64,000 nucleotides of DNA from Bradyrhizobium nitroreducens (GCF_002776695.1 NZ_LFJC01000003.1:2939682-3003681), one strand, 5' to 3'. Positions 34,657 through 45,215 are shown, counted from the stretch's first letter. Translations and numbers: made by a program. The notes: a model not told the origin generated them from the letters alone.

Positions 34657-34660
<4 letters not shown>
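33323..34660 (-). CDS. rarA: replication-associated recombination protein A
   Basis: 445 residues. RarA/MgsA is an AAA+ ATPase related to clamp loaders that acts at stalled replication forks. Walker A GPPGTGKTTVARLLAD (about residue 67), Walker B LLFVDEVHRFNRAQQD and sensor 1 GATTENPSFELNAAL are present. The conserved C-terminal tetramerisation part has PPKHILNSPTKLMK and YEYDHDTPDAFSGQDYFPE. Its ATG overlaps the stop of the protease gene upstream by 4 nt. Confidence 0.97.
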
Positions 34661-36063
<1,403 letters not shown>

Positions 36064-36377
36064 TCCTACCTCTTGGAAAAGACGCCGGAATATAGGCGCG
36101 TTCGCCCCCCAATAGAAGGGCGCCGGGCGGCAATATTCGGCCTCCATCCGGCGGCTCCGACATGCAAGCGGAACGTGCAAAACGGCAATTGGCTGGGCCT
36201 CCCGCATTGGCATGACGCGCGTCATCTTGCATTCTGTCTCACGGCGGATTCGGTTGAGGCGAAATTGCATCAGTGGGAACCGCGCAATCGACACGCGCCG
36301 TCGCGGGGCAGTCATCGACCGTTCCCAGGCGCTCCGCTTGCGACTTAGGGAAGTTCGTCCAACGAGGGAGTGATGAC
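36064..36377. other. divergent promoter region, no gene seen
   Basis: 314 nt between the HtrA protease and porin genes. Open frames here lack RBS and family features. Two GGAAC motifs (near 36170 and 36278) recall the EcfG -35 element, but neither has a clean CGTT at the correct spacing. Confidence 0.4.
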
Positions 36378-37979
36378 GTGAGCAAGACAAGGATTGCAGC
36401 CACGGCGATCGGCCTCGCCGGCGCGCTGGCGGCCTCGCAGGCCCAGGCCCAATCGGCGAGCAGCAGCGAGCAGGAGATCGCGCTGCTCAAGCAACAGCTG
36501 AAGATGCTGGAGCAGAAGCTCGACAAGCTGCAGAGCCAGACCGCCGCGAACACGGCCGCCACGGCGAAGGCGAGAGCCGAAGCCAAGGCCGAGGCGCGAT
36601 CGGAGGCGAAGGCGGTCGTGGCCAACGCGAATGCGGCGATCCCCGTCAAGGGACCGGCGCCCGCGTCCGGCGTCGTCGTGACCATGCCGAACAACCGGCC
36701 GACCATCTGCACCGCCGACCAGGCCAATTGCGTCGCCATCACCAGCCGCTTGCATTACGATGTTGGCGGCTACGACTATCGTCCCAACACGGCAGCCACC
36801 GTGCCGCAGAAGCTCGACAGCGGCCAGAACGTCCGCCGCGCCCGCATCGGCGTCACCGGCAAGTTCCTCAACGACTGGAACTTCGCGCTGATCTACGATT
36901 TCGGCGGCTCCTCCGACGGCTTTGGCGGCACGGCGCCGGGCTCACTGCCCGGCGGCGGCGTCTCCGGCGTCGAAAACGCCTATCTCAGCTACACCGGCCT
37001 GAAGCCGTTCGGCGGCAAGATGGCGGTCGAAGCCGGCATCATGGACCTGCCCTACACGCTCGACGAGGCCACGAGCTCCAACGACATCATGTTCATGGAG
37101 CGCGCCTCGGCCGGTATCATCGCGACCAATATCGCCGCCGGCGACTTCCGTTCCGCGGCCGGTACGCGCTGGTACAACGACCAGCTCTGGATCGGCGGCT
37201 ATGTCACGGGGCCATCGACCGGGGCGATCCATTCGGCTTCGAGCGCGGCGCCGGCGGGCACGAGCGAGCAATATGGCGCAGTCGCGCGCGTTGCCGGCAA
37301 CCCCATCAGCGGCAAGGACTATTCGGTGCATTTCGGCGCCGACGCCCAGTGGCTGATCCAGCCGCCACGCAACCTCATCGCCAACACGCAGACGGTGACG
37401 CTCAGCGATCGCCCGGAACTCCGACTTGATCCAACGACCCTGATCTCGACCGGCGCGATCGCCAATGCCTCCGGCGCGCAGGTCTACAGCGTCGAGGCGG
37501 CCGCGACCTATGGGCCGTTCATCGTTCAAGGCGAGTATTTCTGGTACAATATCGACCGCACCGCCAACACCGGCGTCCCGCTGGTCGGCGCACCCAGCCT
37601 GAAATTCCAGGGCGGCTACGCGCAGGCCGGCTACGTGCTGACGGGCGAAGGCCGCAGCTACAACGCGGCGAACGCGGCCTATGGCGGCGTCAAGCCGGCG
37701 CACCCGTTCTCGCTCGAAGGCGGCGGCTGGGGTGCGTGGGAGATCGCGGGACGCTTCTCGACGGTCGACCTCAACAATCAGCTGGGCACGGCGACCGGGA
37801 TCGCCGGCGGCCGGCAGAATGTCTACACGCTGGCGCTCAACTGGTATGTCAACGGCAACGTCCGCTTCATGCTCGACTATCTGCACGGCACCGTGTCGAA
37901 GCAAGCCTCGCCGGTCTCCACCGCAGACGTCGGCTCGAAGTTCGATGCGGTCGCGATGCGCACGCAGTTCGCGTTCTGA
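36378..37979 (+). CDS. OprO/OprP-like outer-membrane porin
   Basis: 533 residues from a GTG at 36378, with CGAGGGAG upstream. Signal peptide up to about residue 23 (ALAASQAQAQ), then a coiled coil (SEQEIALLKQQLKMLEQKLD) as in trimeric Rhizobiales and Pseudomonas porins, then an Ala/Lys-rich linker. The barrel has many alternating strands (RRARIGVTGKFLNDWNFALI, GGYAQAGYVLTGEGRSY) and ends in Phe (RTQFAF), the BAM-recognition ending. It belongs to the phosphate-selective porin family, though selectivity is not readable. It is divergent from an HtrA protease. Confidence 0.9.
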   Translation: MSKTRIAATAIGLAGALAASQAQAQSASSSEQEIALLKQQLKMLEQKLDKLQSQTAANTAATAKARAEAKAEARSEAKAVVANANAAIPVKGPAPASGVVVTMPNNRPTICTADQANCVAITSRLHYDVGGYDYRPNTAATVPQKLDSGQNVRRARIGVTGKFLNDWNFALIYDFGGSSDGFGGTAPGSLPGGGVSGVENAYLSYTGLKPFGGKMAVEAGIMDLPYTLDEATSSNDIMFMERASAGIIATNIAAGDFRSAAGTRWYNDQLWIGGYVTGPSTGAIHSASSAAPAGTSEQYGAVARVAGNPISGKDYSVHFGADAQWLIQPPRNLIANTQTVTLSDRPELRLDPTTLISTGAIANASGAQVYSVEAAATYGPFIVQGEYFWYNIDRTANTGVPLVGAPSLKFQGGYAQAGYVLTGEGRSYNAANAAYGGVKPAHPFSLEGGGWGAWEIAGRFSTVDLNNQLGTATGIAGGRQNVYTLALNWYVNGNVRFMLDYLHGTVSKQASPVSTADVGSKFDAVAMRTQFAF

Positions 37980-37984
37980 GGCCA

Positions 37985-38153
37985 TGCACGTCGTCCCGGG
38001 GCGCGCGCGAGCGCGAACCCGGGACCTCCGCGCGAGCGCTTGCGCTCGTCGCGATAACCACAGGGAGTAGTTTGGCGAAGACTCGGAGTCACCAGCTCCC
38101 GCTAAAACTCCTCCTTGGGGGTATGGGTCCCGGCGTTCGCCGGGACGACACCG
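37985..38153. repeat. composite palindromic repeat region (GTCCCGG family)
   Basis: GTCGTCCCGGGGCGCGCGCG and GCGAACCCGGGACC at the left, then an ATAACCACAGGGAG stretch, and at the right GGTCCCGGCGTTCGCCGGGAC, a 9-bp stem with a short loop. It separates the porin gene from the convergent HxlR gene. Confidence 0.65.
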
Positions 38154-38180
38154 AAAATGCAGCGCCAGCTTCCCTACAAT

Positions 38181-38558
38181 TTACGCCGCGCGCTTCGGCT
38201 TCCTCACCACGACCGGCGGCGGCGCGCAGGACAGCCGTTGCTGGTGACTCTCTCCCCAGGCCTTCAGGATGTCGATGACCGGCTTGAGGCTCTCGCCGAG
38301 CTCGGAGAGACAGTATTCCACGCGCGGCGGCACTTCGGCATAGACCTTGCGGATGACGAGCTTGTCCTCCTCCAGCGCGCGAAGCTGCTTCGTCAGCATG
38401 CGCTGGGTGATCCCCGGCATCCGGCGGCGCAATTCGCCGAAGCGCTGGGTGCCGCTCTGCAGGTGATAGAGGATGACGCCCTTCCACTTGCCGTCGATCA
38501 GGTCCAGCGTCGCCTCGACCGAGCAGCCCGGACGACGGGCAAAATTTCGCCGTTTCAT
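38181..38558 (-). CDS. HxlR-family transcriptional regulator
   Basis: 125 residues from the ATG at 38558 with GGGA upstream (a TTG further up is less likely). The winged-helix HxlR core is clear: CSVEATLDLIDGKWKGVILY, then RFGELRRRMPGITQRMLTKQ and EVPPRVEYCLSELGESL. The conserved N-terminal Cys (CSVE), often redox or aldehyde-sensing in this family, is present. It is divergent from a quinone-oxidoreductase-like gene 133 nt away, which it probably controls. Confidence 0.93.
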   Translation of the reverse strand: MKRRNFARRPGCSVEATLDLIDGKWKGVILYHLQSGTQRFGELRRRMPGITQRMLTKQLRALEEDKLVIRKVYAEVPPRVEYCLSELGESLKPVIDILKAWGESHQQRLSCAPPPVVVRKPKRAA

Positions 38559-38572
38559 GCGCGTTTTCCCAA

Positions 38573-38592
38573 TAGTATCCAAACAGGGACTA
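38573..38592. promoter_or_regulatory. candidate HxlR operator
   Basis: TAGTATCC (38573-38580) and GGGACTA (38586-38592) form an imperfect dyad just upstream of the HxlR start, and TATA follows. Position and symmetry fit autoregulation and control of the divergent gene; it is not proven. Confidence 0.35.
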
Positions 38593-38691
38593 TATCCCCG
38601 AATTTACAGTACTTGCCAAATCGGAGCCAGGGAGACAGTTAGCAGGTCAGGCGCCCATGCCAAGCTGCGCGCCATCTGATGGAGACACGCC

Positions 38692-39705
38692 ATGAAAGCC
38701 GTCGGCTACAAGAAATCGCTTCCGATCGAGGACGCGGAGTCGCTGATCGATGTCGAGACCGCACAACCCGAGCCCAAAGGACGCGACATCCGCGTTGCCG
38801 TAAAGGCGATCTCGGCCAATCCGGTCGATTACAAGGTGCGCAAGCGCGCCGCGCCGCCCGAGGGCGAGACCAAGATCCTGGGTTATGACGCGGCCGGCGT
38901 GGTCGACGCCGTCGGGCCCGAGGTCACGCTGTTCAAGCCGGGCGATGAAGTGTTTTACGCGGGCTCGATCCTGCGCCAGGGCACCAATGCCGAATTCCAT
39001 CTGGTCGACGAGCGCATCGTCGGCAACAAGCCGAAGAGCCTGTCCTTCGCGCAAGCCGCCGCGCTCCCCCTCACCTCCATCACCGCATGGGAGCTGCTGT
39101 TCGACCGGCTCGGCGCGGTACCCGGCAAGAGCGTCGATCCGCGCACGCTGCTGATCACGGGCGGCGCCGGCGGCGTGGGCTCGATCCTGATCCAGCTCGC
39201 CCGCCGCCTCACCGGACTCACGGTGCTCGCCACCGCGACGCGGCCGGACTCGCAAAAATGGTGCCTCGATCTCGGCGCGCATGCGGTGATCGACCACGGC
39301 AAGCCGATGAAGGAGCAGATCGAGAAGCTCAAGCTGCCGCCAGTCGCGCTGGTGGCGAGCCTCACCTTCACCGACCAGCACTACAAGGCGATCGCCGAAT
39401 TCATGGCGCCGCAGGGGCGGTTCGGCCTGATCGACGATCCCCCGGAATTCACCATGAGCACATTCAAGGGCAAGGCAATCTCGGTGCACTGGGAATCGAT
39501 GTTCACGCGCTCCTCGTTCCAGACACCCGACATGATCGCGCAGCATCATCTGCTCAACGACGTCGCCGACCTTATCGACAAGGGCGTGCTGCGCACCACG
39601 CTCGACCAGACGTTCGGCACCATCAACGCCGCCAATCTCAAGCGCGCGCATGCGTTGCTCGAGAGCGGCAAGTCGCGCGGCAAGATCGTGCTGGAGGGGT
39701 GGTAG
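38692..39705 (+). CDS. zinc-independent quinone oxidoreductase-like MDR protein
   Basis: 337 residues of the medium-chain dehydrogenase family. The NADP-binding motif GGAGGVG is at 157-163. The structural-zinc Cys cluster is absent, so it is the quinone oxidoreductase / zinc-binding-dehydrogenase-like branch that reduces quinones or reactive enones. N-terminal GroES-like part: ANPVDYKVRKRAAP and LGYDAAGVVDAVGPEV. HxlR regulators often control such detoxification enzymes in response to quinones or aldehydes, which supports the divergent pairing here. Confidence 0.92.
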   Translation: MKAVGYKKSLPIEDAESLIDVETAQPEPKGRDIRVAVKAISANPVDYKVRKRAAPPEGETKILGYDAAGVVDAVGPEVTLFKPGDEVFYAGSILRQGTNAEFHLVDERIVGNKPKSLSFAQAAALPLTSITAWELLFDRLGAVPGKSVDPRTLLITGGAGGVGSILIQLARRLTGLTVLATATRPDSQKWCLDLGAHAVIDHGKPMKEQIEKLKLPPVALVASLTFTDQHYKAIAEFMAPQGRFGLIDDPPEFTMSTFKGKAISVHWESMFTRSSFQTPDMIAQHHLLNDVADLIDKGVLRTTLDQTFGTINAANLKRAHALLESGKSRGKIVLEGW

Positions 39706-39719
39706 CGCAGACCTCGGAG

Positions 39720-39806
39720 GGTGGGCAAAGGCGCACTTGCGCCGTGCCCACCATCTCTCGCTAATCGCGACAATGGTGGGCACGCTTCGCTTTGCACACC
39801 CTACGG
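39720..39806. repeat. palindromic repeat, GTGGGCAAAG family
   Basis: GGTGGGCAAAGGCGCACTTG and the inverted GCTTTGCACACCCTACGG arms enclose GTGCCCACCAT / ATGGTGGGCAC. It lies between convergent genes and matches the unit at 28041-28136. Confidence 0.85.
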
Positions 39807-40097
39807 CACCGCCGCACCCTCGACGAACAGCAGCCGGCGCTCGAGCGCAGTCTGCCGCAGCTTGAGGGCCTCGGCATATTCAGCCGAAGCATACCACTCC
39901 TTCAGCCGCGCCATCGATGCGAATTCGACGATGACGATGGCTTTCGGCGGCAAATTGCCTTCCGCCAACTCGGCCTTGCCGCCGCGGACGAGATAGCGCC
40001 CGCCGTACTGTGCGATCGTCTTGGCGGCAAGTGCGCGATAGGCTTCGAAGCCATCGGGATCGCGCATCTCGACTTCGGAGATCACATAGGCTGCCAT
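39801..40097 (-). CDS. DUF1330 family protein
   Basis: 98 residues. Begins MAAYVISEVEMRDPDGFEAY and shows RYLVRGGKAELAEGNLPPKA and IVEFASMARLKEWYASAEY, the DUF1330 signature. It is a small ferredoxin-like dimer of unknown function. It follows the SDR gene with an 8-nt gap, so they are probably one transcript. It is a distinct member from the one at the left edge of the window. Confidence 0.93.
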   Translation of the reverse strand: MAAYVISEVEMRDPDGFEAYRALAAKTIAQYGGRYLVRGGKAELAEGNLPPKAIVIVEFASMARLKEWYASAEYAEALKLRQTALERRLLFVEGAAVP

Positions 40098-40105
40098 GCA
40101 CGACC

Positions 40106-40894
40106 TCAGGCGATCGTATTGACGATGCCGCCTTCCGCCCGTAACGCCGCGCCGTTGGTGGCAGACGCCTGCTTCGATGCGACATAGACCACCATGTTGG
40201 CGATCTCCTCCACGCTGGCGAAGCGTTGCAGCAGCGAGCTCGGACGATGCTGCTTGACGAAGTTGGCGGCGGCCTCGTCCACGGACTGGCCGTTCTGCTT
40301 GGCGAGGTCCTTCACAAAAGTCTCGACGCCCTCCGACATGGTCGGCCCCGGCAGCACCGAATTGACGGTGACACCGGTGCCGCGGGTGAGCTGTGCGAGG
40401 CCTCGTGCGACCGAAAGCTGGGCCGTCTTGGTCATGCCGTAGTGGATCATCTCGACGGGGATGTTGAGCCCGGACTCCGAGGAGATGAAGACGATGCGGC
40501 CCCAATTGCGCGCGAGCATGCCTTTCATGTACGCACGCGACAGCCGCACGCCGCTCATCACGTTGACCTCGAAGAAGCGGCTCCAGTCCTCATCCGGGAT
40601 CTCGAAGAAGTCCTTCGGCTCGAAGATGCCGGCATTGTTGATGAGGATGTCGACGCTTGGCAGCGCCGCAACGAGGGCCTTGCAGCCCGCCGCGGTGGAG
40701 ACATCGGCGGCGATGCCGCGGACCTTGGCGCCCGTCCCCTCCAGCTTGCGCACGGCCGCATCGACCTTGTCCTGGCCGCGGCCGTTGATCACGACGCTGG
40801 CGCCGGAGGCCGCCAAGCCCTTGGCGATGGCATGACCGATGCCGGCGGTCGAGCCGGTCACCAGCGCAGTTTTTCCAGAAAGGTCGATGTTCAT
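40106..40894 (-). CDS. short-chain dehydrogenase/reductase (SDR)
   Basis: 262 residues of the classical SDR family. Cofactor motif TGSTAGIG (13-20), NNAG (86-89), active-site Asn111, Ser139 or Ser141, Tyr152 and Lys156 (HYGMTK) are all present. An Arg after the second strand (NGRGQDK) suggests NADP preference. Substrate unknown. First gene of a two-gene unit with the DUF1330 protein. Confidence 0.94.
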   Translation of the reverse strand: MNIDLSGKTALVTGSTAGIGHAIAKGLAASGASVVINGRGQDKVDAAVRKLEGTGAKVRGIAADVSTAAGCKALVAALPSVDILINNAGIFEPKDFFEIPDEDWSRFFEVNVMSGVRLSRAYMKGMLARNWGRIVFISSESGLNIPVEMIHYGMTKTAQLSVARGLAQLTRGTGVTVNSVLPGPTMSEGVETFVKDLAKQNGQSVDEAAANFVKQHRPSSLLQRFASVEEIANMVVYVASKQASATNGAALRAEGGIVNTIA

Positions 40895-41211
40895 GCGTCG
40901 GCTCCATTGAAGTTAGCGGAGATATCGTGCGCTGCGCGAGCAGCTTCAATCGTCCCTCACCGACGCGTGAGGATCGGCCGCCATATCAGCAGTGCCGCAA
41001 GGCGGGCAAAGCGTAGCGCGCCACCCTTTCGACGCCGGATGCGATCCAATGACAACATACGCCATCGTCGGACTGAGCTTGTACCCGCCGCACGCGATGC
41101 CTTGCGCAATCGCACGTTTGATTGGGTGACAGCTCCAGGCACCGAGGCTGGCCGCTACATCCGTGGCCTTCCAGGCAATGGGCGATTGTCAGGAGACAAT
41201 GGCCGCGCCCA
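40895..41211. other. intergenic region, repeat remnant only
   Basis: About 317 nt. A fragment with GCAAGGCGGGCAAAGCGTAGCG (near 41008-41030) is a remnant of the GTGGGCAAAG repeat family. It should contain the promoter of the SDR gene. I see no supported gene. Confidence 0.5.
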
Positions 41212-41242
41212 ACAAAAAAGCGGCGCCCCCGGGGGCGCCGCT
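41212..41242 (-). terminator. Rho-independent terminator ending the ribosomal cluster
   Basis: AGCGGCGCCCCC and GGGGGCGCCGCT (41219-41242) form a perfect 12-bp stem, followed on the minus strand by TTTTTTGTT. It lies 26 nt after the rplQ stop. Confidence 0.93.
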
Positions 41243-41267
41243 TTCTGAACCATTATTGCCGGTCGGC

Positions 41268-41684
41268 TTACGCCGCCTCGGCTTCCCTTTCCTGCACCGG
41301 ACCGGAATCCTGTCCCTTGGCATCGACGTCGCGGTCGACGAACTCGATCACGGCCATCGCCGCGTTGTCGCCGTAGCGGAAGCCGGCCTTGATGATGCGG
41401 GTGTAGCCGCCCTGACGATCCTTGTAGCGGGGCGCCAGCACGTCGAACAGCTTCTTGACCTGGTCCTTGTCGCGCATCTCGGAGATGGCCTGGCGACGCA
41501 TGGAGAGGCCGCCCTTCTTGCCGAGGGTGACGAGCTTCTCGACGATCGGACGGAGCTCCTTGGCCTTCGGCAGCGTGGTGACGATCTGCTCGTGCTTGAT
41601 CAGCGCAGCGCACATGTTCGCGAACATCGCGCGGCGATGCTCGGCCGTGCGGTTGAGCTTCCGATGAACCTTGCCGTGACGCAT
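41268..41684 (-). CDS. rplQ: 50S ribosomal protein L17
   Basis: 138 residues. Typical start [20 protein letters not shown] and [20 protein letters not shown]; the C-terminal tail is acidic and longer than in E. coli ([16 protein letters not shown]), as usual in alphaproteobacteria. L17 lies near the exit tunnel. Last gene of the alpha operon; separated from rpoA by a 166-nt gap holding a dispersed palindrome. Confidence 0.98.
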   Translation of the reverse strand: MRHGKVHRKLNRTAEHRRAMFANMCAALIKHEQIVTTLPKAKELRPIVEKLVTLGKKGGLSMRRQAISEMRDKDQVKKLFDVLAPRYKDRQGGYTRIIKAGFRYGDNAAMAVIEFVDRDVDAKGQDSGPVQEREAEAA

Positions 41685-41765
41685 GTAACTATTCCTTGTT
41701 TTAGAACTGCCGCGACGGTTCGTCGGACATGTTGCTCAGGTGGGCTGCCTGCGTTCGCCCTGTCA

Positions 41766-41844
41766 GTCATTCCGGACGGCGCGAAGCGACGATCCGGAAT
41801 CTCGAGGTTCCGGGTTCGGCTCTCGCGAGCCGCCCCGGAACGAC
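41766..41844. repeat. dispersed palindromic repeat inside the alpha operon
   Basis: GTCATTCCGGACGGCGCGAA opens and GCCGCCCCGGAACGAC closes the unit, with an inner GGAATCTCGAGGTTCC palindrome. It sits between rpoA and rplQ and is the same family as 1040-1124. Confidence 0.8.
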
Positions 41845-41850
41845 GATTTC

Positions 41851-42882
41851 TCAGTAGTGATCTTCGAAGCGCTTGGCGAGCTCGTCGATGTTCTCCGGCG
41901 GCCAGCCCGGCACTTCCATGCCGAGATGCAGCCCCATCTGGGCCAGCACTTCCTTGATCTCGTTCAGCGACTTGCGGCCGAAGTTCGGGGTGCGGAGCAT
42001 TTCCGCTTCGCTCTTCTGCACAAGGTCGCCGATATAGACGATGTTGTCGTTCTTCAGGCAGTTGGCCGAACGCACCGACAGCTCGAGCTCGTCCACCTTC
42101 TTGAGGAAGGCCGGGTTGAAGGCGAGGTCCGGGATGATCTCCTGGGCGACTTCCTTGCGCGGCTCTTCGAAGTTGACGAACACGTTGAGCTGGTCCTGCA
42201 GGATGCGGGCGGCGTAAGCCACCGAGTCATCCGGCGAGATCGCGCCGTTGGTCTCGATCGTCATGGTCAGCTTATCGTAGTCGAGGATCTGTCCCTCGCG
42301 GGTGTTCTCGACCTTGTAGGAGACCTTGCGGACCGGCGAGTACAGGCTGTCGACCGGGATCAGGCCGATCGGCGCGTCCTCGGGACGGTTGCGCTCGGCG
42401 GGCACGTAGCCCTTGCCGGTCGAGACCGTGAACTCCATGCGGATCTCGGCGCCCTCGTCGAGGGTGCAGATCTGCAGGTCCGGATTGAGCACCACGACAT
42501 CGCCGACGGTCTGGATGTCGCCGGCGGTGACGACGCCGGGGCCCTGCTTCTTCACGACCATGCGCTTGGGGCCTTCGCCCTGCATCTTGATCGAGATGTC
42601 CTTGATGTTGAGCACGATGTCGGTGACGTCCTCACGAACGCCCGCGATCGAGGAGAACTCGTGCAGCACGCCGTCGATGTGCACCGACTGCACCGCCGCG
42701 CCCTGGAGCGAGGAGAGCAGGATGCGGCGTAGCGCGTTGCCGAGGGTCTGGCCGAAGCCGCGCTCGAGCGGCTCGGCGACGATGGTCGCGAAACGCGAGG
42801 GATCGCTGCCGGGCGTGACCTGGAGCTTGTTCGGCCGAATCAGTTCTTGCCAATTTTTCTGGATCGTCACTGTTTCACCCAT
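41851..42882 (-). CDS. rpoA: RNA polymerase alpha subunit
   Basis: 343 residues from the ATG at 42882 ([20 protein letters not shown]), the length known in this group; the frame upstream is not coding. The N-terminal domain (dimerisation and beta/beta' binding) contains [19 protein letters not shown], and the C-terminal domain, which contacts activators and UP elements, contains [20 protein letters not shown] and [17 protein letters not shown]. Confidence 0.98.
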   Translation of the reverse strand: MGETVTIQKNWQELIRPNKLQVTPGSDPSRFATIVAEPLERGFGQTLGNALRRILLSSLQGAAVQSVHIDGVLHEFSSIAGVREDVTDIVLNIKDISIKMQGEGPKRMVVKKQGPGVVTAGDIQTVGDVVVLNPDLQICTLDEGAEIRMEFTVSTGKGYVPAERNRPEDAPIGLIPVDSLYSPVRKVSYKVENTREGQILDYDKLTMTIETNGAISPDDSVAYAARILQDQLNVFVNFEEPRKEVAQEIIPDLAFNPAFLKKVDELELSVRSANCLKNDNIVYIGDLVQKSEAEMLRTPNFGRKSLNEIKEVLAQMGLHLGMEVPGWPPENIDELAKRFEDHY

Positions 42883-42994
42883 ACAGGCCAGTCGAACTGC
42901 CATTGCAGACACTGGCGTTGGAGAAAGGCCGCAGGTCGCACCTGCGGCTTCTTGCAAAAGTCATTGCGGGCGCCGATGCACCCGCAACCCGGTA

Positions 42995-43384
42995 TCAAAC
43001 GCGCCGACGCTTGCGGGGACGGCAACCGTTGTGCGGGATCGTGGTCACGTCGCGGATCGAGGTAACGGTGAAGCCGGCGGCCTGAAGCGCGCGGAGCGCC
43101 GATTCGCGGCCCGAGCCGGGACCGGCAACTTCGACTTCCAGCGTGCGCATGCCGTGCTCCTGCGCCTTCTTCGACACGTCCTCGGCGGCAACCTGCGCCG
43201 CGTACGGGGTCGACTTGCGCGAGCCCTTGAAGCCCATCGTGCCGGCGGAGGACCAGGCAATCGTGTTGCCCTGCGCGTCGGTGATGGTGATGGTCGTGTT
43301 GTTGAACGACGAGTTCACGTGCGCAACGCCGGAGGCGATGTTCTTGCGCTCGCGACGACGAACGCGGGTGGCTTCCTTGCCCAT
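42995..43384 (-). CDS. rpsK: 30S ribosomal protein S11
   Basis: 129 residues. Conserved [20 protein letters not shown], then [20 protein letters not shown] and the basic end [13 protein letters not shown]11 forms part of the platform and the mRNA exit side of the 30S subunit. It lies between rpsM and rpoA as usual. Confidence 0.98.
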   Translation of the reverse strand: MGKEATRVRRRERKNIASGVAHVNSSFNNTTITITDAQGNTIAWSSAGTMGFKGSRKSTPYAAQVAAEDVSKKAQEHGMRTLEVEVAGPGSGRESALRALQAAGFTVTSIRDVTTIPHNGCRPRKRRRV

Positions 43385-43506
43385 TGAGTCCCTTTCCTGA
43401 AGATCTCAAACGCCGCCGTAATGCCAGCGGCTACACCTGTGGAACGAAAAGCGCGTGGCGAACGGGTCATCCCCTTTCGCCACACGCCGCGATGAGATTC
43501 GAAAAC

Positions 43507-43875
43507 TTACTTCTTCTTGCCGGCGATGGCCTTCGCCGGACCCTTGCGCGTGCGCGCATTGGTGTGGGTACGCTGGCCGCGCACCGGCAGACCGCGACGA
43601 TGACGCAGGCCGCGATAGCAGCCGAGGTCCATCAGACGCTTGATGTTGATGCCGACCTCGCGGCGCAGGTCGCCCTCGACCAGATAGTCGCGGTCGATCA
43701 CTTCGCGGATCTGCAGCACTTCGGCATCGCTGAGCTGATTGACGCGACGATCCACGGGGATCTTCACCTTTTCCAGGATCTCACCAGCGATCTTCTGACC
43801 GATGCCATGGATGTACTGGAGCGCGATCAGCACGCGCTTGTTGGTGGGAATGTTCACGCCGGCAATACGGGCCAA
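43507..43875 (-). CDS. rpsM: 30S ribosomal protein S13
   Basis: 122 residues. [20 protein letters not shown] start, helix-two-turn-helix [16 protein letters not shown], and [20 protein letters not shown] near the end; C-terminal basic tail contacts tRNA. First gene of the alpha operon, 185 nt after adk. Confidence 0.98.
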   Translation of the reverse strand: MARIAGVNIPTNKRVLIALQYIHGIGQKIAGEILEKVKIPVDRRVNQLSDAEVLQIREVIDRDYLVEGDLRREVGINIKRLMDLGCYRGLRHRRGLPVRGQRTHTNARTRKGPAKAIAGKKK

Positions 43876-44060
43876 GGCCTTCTCTCCTGTTGCCGATCCT
43901 CGTCAGGACCGGGCTTTAAGTGCTTGTGTTCTCGGGCAGGTGTTCACAAACGCGAACACGACGCCCACCCCCGGTCTTCCTGGGGCCCGGCATCGTCTGA
44001 AACTATCCGACTTGGATGCGGGGCTTATTAGGGGATTCCGGGGGCTTTCGTCAACCGCTG

Positions 44061-44939
44061 CTAGCGTTTGGCTCGCTTTTTCGTGACCTTTTTTGCAGCT
44101 TTCCTGGCACCCTTTTTGACCGCCTTCTTGGCGGTCTTTTTGGCTGCCTTCTTCGCCGCTTTCTTGACGGCCTTGTTGGCCGCCCTCTTGGGAGCCTTCA
44201 CGGCCTTCTTGGCCGCCTTTTTGGCGGTTTTAGCCGACTTGGCGGTCTTTTTGGCGGCTTTCGCCGGCCTCTTAGCCGATTTCTTCGCGGCCTTGGCCTT
44301 CTTGGCCGGGGCTTTCTTGGCCGCGCTCTTGGTCTGGGTCTTGGCCTCGACCGCGCCCAACGCCTGGAGCTGGCGGTCGATGGCCCGGGTGACCTCGTCG
44401 ATGGCCATCATACCGTCGATGGTCGAAAGCTTCCGCCGCTCGGAATAGTAGTGAATCAGCGGTTCCGTCTGGCTGCGGTAGTTGGCTAACCGTTTGGTCA
44501 GGACCTCCGGGGTGTCGTCGAGTCGGACCTCCTCCCCGCGCTCCCGCATCTGGGCGACGCGGGTCTCGACACGGCTCAGAAGCGCGCTCTCGTTGACACG
44601 GAGCTCGATCACCGCGTCGAGCTTGAGGCGCTTGTTCTTGAGCAGCTCGTCCAGCGCTTCGGCCTGCGGCACGGTGCGCGGGAAGCCGTCGAGGATGAAA
44701 CCGTTCTGGGCGTCCGGCTGGTCGATCCGATCCGAGATGATTCCGACCACGATCTCGTCGGGCACGAGGGCGCCGCTGGCCATGATCTCCTTGGCCTTCA
44801 GCCCGACCGGCGTGCCGGCCGCAACCGCGGCACGCAGCATCTCGCCGGTCGAGAGCTGGACGATGCCATGGCGCTGCACCAAGAGCTGCGCCTGCGTCCC
44901 CTTGCCCGACCCCGGCGGTCCCAGAAGTATAATTCTCAT
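44061..44939 (-). CDS. adk: adenylate kinase with Lys/Ala-rich C-terminal tail
   Basis: 292 residues from the ATG at 44939. The kinase core (1-195) interconverts ATP, ADP and AMP: P-loop GPPGSGKGTQ (8-17), AMP-binding STGEMLRAAV, FILDGFPRTV (81-90) and a short LID without zinc Cys (ETRVAQMRERGEEVRLDDTP). Residues 196-292 are almost only Lys, Ala, Thr, Ser and Arg in repeats such as KKAAKKAVK, like histone H1 or HC1 tails. This roughly 97-residue extension is unusual for the enzyme and may bind nucleic acid or the ribosome. Confidence 0.95.
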   Translation of the reverse strand: MRIILLGPPGSGKGTQAQLLVQRHGIVQLSTGEMLRAAVAAGTPVGLKAKEIMASGALVPDEIVVGIISDRIDQPDAQNGFILDGFPRTVPQAEALDELLKNKRLKLDAVIELRVNESALLSRVETRVAQMRERGEEVRLDDTPEVLTKRLANYRSQTEPLIHYYSERRKLSTIDGMMAIDEVTRAIDRQLQALGAVEAKTQTKSAAKKAPAKKAKAAKKSAKRPAKAAKKTAKSAKTAKKAAKKAVKAPKRAANKAVKKAAKKAAKKTAKKAVKKGARKAAKKVTKKRAKR

Positions 44940-45178
44940 CGGCGTACGCCCCCCGGATTGGTGAGCGATACGTCGCGCACCTGTGTTTGAAGTCCAAGAA
45001 CAGTGCAAACCATAATCGGCGTTGCACCGCTACCCATATCATAGGGGAGCAGATGGGTGGACGCCAAGAAGGGCTTTGAAATCAGTGATTGCGCTGCATT
45101 GAAAGCAGCTCTGCCAAAGCGGACGAGCGGTTGGTTGATCGGCTTCGCAGGCGCCGCGCGTTGTTGGCGCGGCGAATC

Positions 45179-45199
45179 GGCGGCGCGAGATGCGCCGCC
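45179..45199 (-). other. GC-rich hairpin between secY and adk
   Basis: GGCGGCGC (45179-45186) and GCGCCGCC (45192-45199) form an 8-bp stem with loop GAGAT, 17 nt after the secY stop. No U tract follows, so it is more likely a processing or stability element than a terminator. Confidence 0.5.
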
Positions 45200-45215
45200 T
45201 CATAACGCCGCGGCT

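Noticed and set aside
36168..36300. Possible EcfG-type promoters (GGAAC motifs) before the porin gene
   Set aside because: No CGTT at 16-17 nt spacing for either motif, so the match is too weak to annotate.
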